Below, piece after piece: positions 63,401 to 64,000 of a DNA stretch of 64,000 bases. The DNA is from Ereboglobus sp. (lineage in GTDB: Bacteria; Verrucomicrobiota; Verrucomicrobiia; Opitutales; Opitutaceae). The notes under the pieces are model-generated. The model was not told the origin of the DNA. It ran no database searches and was given only the letters and a program-made list of their open reading frames with translations. The stretch spans positions 62,001 to 126,000 of the forward strand of contig JARKRC010000005.1 of the NCBI GenBank assembly GCA_029974595.1, in the 5' to 3' direction. Within the stretch, counting starts at the first letter, position 1. Every line of letters starts with the position of its first letter. A program made the position numbers and the translations under genes.

Positions 63401-64000
63401 GTCATGATGAAACACAAGCGTGCTGCCGGCTTCCGCGAGCACGATGTCGCCCTTGAGCGAATCCGCGTCGCCGATCAGCGTGCCGTCGAGCACGGCGGCG
63501 TTTTGCACGTCCGTGCCAAGCGTGACATTCCTGATGTCGAGCGCGCCCGCGCCGCCCTTCAGAAACGCGCCCGAACCGCCGATCGTGATGGCGAGCGTTT
63601 GCGTGCCGGATGCCGCGTCCACGCTAAAACCGCCGGAGCCGTTGAGCGTGACATTTTTTGTCCATGCCGAGCCGGAGTTCACGTACTCGATCAAGCCGGC
63701 TGAACTGCCCGTGCCGAGGAGGATGCTGTTGCCGATGTTGTTTTGGTCGTCGAGCCAGAGAATGCCTTCCTGCACCTCGGTGCCGCCGTCGAGGGCGACG
63801 CGGCTCAGGAGTTTTGTCGTGCCCTTGCCAGTCTTGATGAGTTTCGAGCTGGCGTTGTCGCTCGTGAGCTGGCCGCTGAAACCGAACGAGCCCGTCACGC
63901 CCGCCGCCGCGTCGAGCGTGAGGCTCGATTGGTTGAGATTCACGGTGCCGTCGCCCTCGATGCCCGCGACCACGAAGTCAGTCACGCCGTCGGCGACCTT
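60404..64000 (-). CDS. Autotransporter, N-terminal part beyond window
   Basis: The frame is open from the right edge to a stop at 60404 (about 1198 codons shown, 5' end missing). Repeated passenger units such as IKTGAGTLELLSGVALNQGA and SLLKTGAGALTLSGSLTHTG, then a C-terminal autotransporter barrel (about 280 residues, from EFQVWAGGMRRENTMTADLY to FGGSFGAAFAW with a terminal Trp). Repeats are less uniform than in the downstream paralog. It precedes that paralog by 68 bp and may share its transcript. Confidence 0.88.
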   Translation of the reverse strand, partial: KVADGVTDFVVAGIEGDGTVNLNQSSLTLDAAAGVTGSFGFSGQLTSDNASSKLIKTGKGTTKLLSRVALDGGTEVQEGILWLDDQNNIGNSILLGTGSSAGLIEYVNSGSAWTKNVTLNGSGGFSVDAASGTQTLAITIGGSGAFLKGGAGALDIRNVTLGTDVQNAAVLDGTLIGDADSLKGDIVLAEAGSTLVFHHDAAAGHAFSGVISGKGSLIKDGVGLLNLTGSNTYAGDTTIRSGTLQGNIGAGTLTVEAPATYMVADGVSTFTVTGIEGAGTVHLNAANLMLHANAGVTGTFNFGGQLAGSASSALIKTGAGTVELRSVARLQGGALIEEGVLRLEDQSFIQAPIVLGTATTSGLIEYTGTAAWAHNITLAAGGGGGFAVNDGGTLALTGVFAINGAGNFVKSGSGTLDIIAASITDIANGKTVVLDGTLRGDSTKFKAGGIELAGAGSVIEFHQTTDGAYAGLIEGAGALLKTGDAVLDLGTTTHTYADTIIRAGVLIGNTGTGTLTVETSGTYRVAADKTEFSISGVLGDGTIDMANANLVLNVASGTTPFSFAGSLTGGKQFIKTGAGTLELLSGVALNQGAAIQDGVLKLADQSFIKAPVVIGSATTSAMIEYTGAVAWAHDLALQGLGGGFIVRSGEIAVTSAITSSDDALFAKDGAGVLDITGATTGGLGGARILAGVLRGDAASMPGAGVSISGGAVAEWHQVADAVYAGTISGSGSLLKTGAGALTLSGSLTHTGATLINQGLLKVARANALPAASRLAIGTDGAFDTSGFSHSIATLENDGVIYLNASVNSGNGLIKDADKLTVTGSAFGSGRVLVRITETETLTGGTTATVMDITGADASDYTAGLAARAVTGPYDWTVMKNGGQIVLATGDLSPEVAAAGGLDAAAYLTGKASLDAISQRLLAGRTASQKNEFQVWAGGMRRENTMTADLYDGAEVRANVTQVGADWNFGKMSARPLTLGVYYDHADSDMEMRARASQSRTTSYGVGVYGSYRTKPLYVDVILHAARSDYEVDVPFAARFTTKGTSTAASIEIGGVLPGSTAWNVEPQAQIVYQRHEIEDTTDGFGRGISVASAASIEGRAGVRVWREFAAARREIAFIPWVRASLVHEINGRGSVTMLGRGKGPDAVFDNKFDGSIAVIDGGFGLEWKGGFRLQVEGAWYHGDMLKGFGGSFGAAFAW

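Overview
The window is GC-rich bacterial DNA that most resembles an anaerobic member of the Verrucomicrobiota, probably Opitutaceae. This is an inference from giant autotransporter-associated beta-strand-repeat proteins at both ends, one of them carrying chlamydia-like FxxN/GGA(L) motifs, from short palindromic repeats of a type common in that group, and from the cobalamin and cytochrome gene content. No rRNA, tRNA or CRISPR array was seen.

Layout. 1-4804 (-): large autotransporter running off the left edge. 5341-14644: housekeeping and stress genes (parC, a GNAT acetyltransferase, an ECF sigma factor with a small membrane protein and an LTxxQ protein, an MgtC/DUF4010 membrane protein, a tyrosine phosphatase, a flippase, aroB). 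14847-33804 (+): a long cobalamin/cobalt block led by a cobalamin riboswitch: ExbB-like channel, DUF2149 protein, TonB-dependent receptor, a secreted membrane-anchored CobN-like protein, cobO, a cytoplasmic cobN, a fused ChlI/ChlD-type ATPase/VWA subunit, cbiM, cbiN, cbiQ, cbiO, cobW. 33805-36560: an AT-richer island with a membrane protein of unknown function, a decayed cobW remnant and an AbiL-like (RloB plus AAA15 ATPase) defence pair. 42450-36600 (-): a second riboswitch-led operon, cobC/cobD-type aminotransferase, cbiB, cobU, btuF, btuC, btuD. The two cobalamin blocks converge on the defence island.

42863-51734 (+): a candidate extracellular-electron-transfer block: octaheme lipoprotein cytochrome, MtrB/PioB-like outer-membrane barrel, small monoheme cytochrome, heptaheme NapC/NirT-type quinol oxidase resembling ImcH, a lipoprotein, and a ResB-CcsA fusion for heme attachment. 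51777-64000 (-): a siderophore-type TonB receptor and two more autotransporters, one with a 747-bp tandem repeat.

The cobalamin blocks fit together as follows: the receptor with the ExbB/DUF2149/periplasmic CobN set may import or process a corrinoid or metal tetrapyrrole; BtuFCD takes corrinoid across the inner membrane; CbiMNQO imports cobalt; CobN with the ChlID protein inserts cobalt; CobO adenosylates; CobU, CbiB and CobC/CobD assemble the nucleotide loop. Genes for building the corrin ring, and cobS/cobT, are absent here.

The strongest candidates for undescribed biology are the riboswitch-controlled secreted CobN system, the MtrAB/ImcH-like conduit, the defence pair at the operon junction, and palindromic repeats that have inserted in frame into the same loop of two CobN paralogs.
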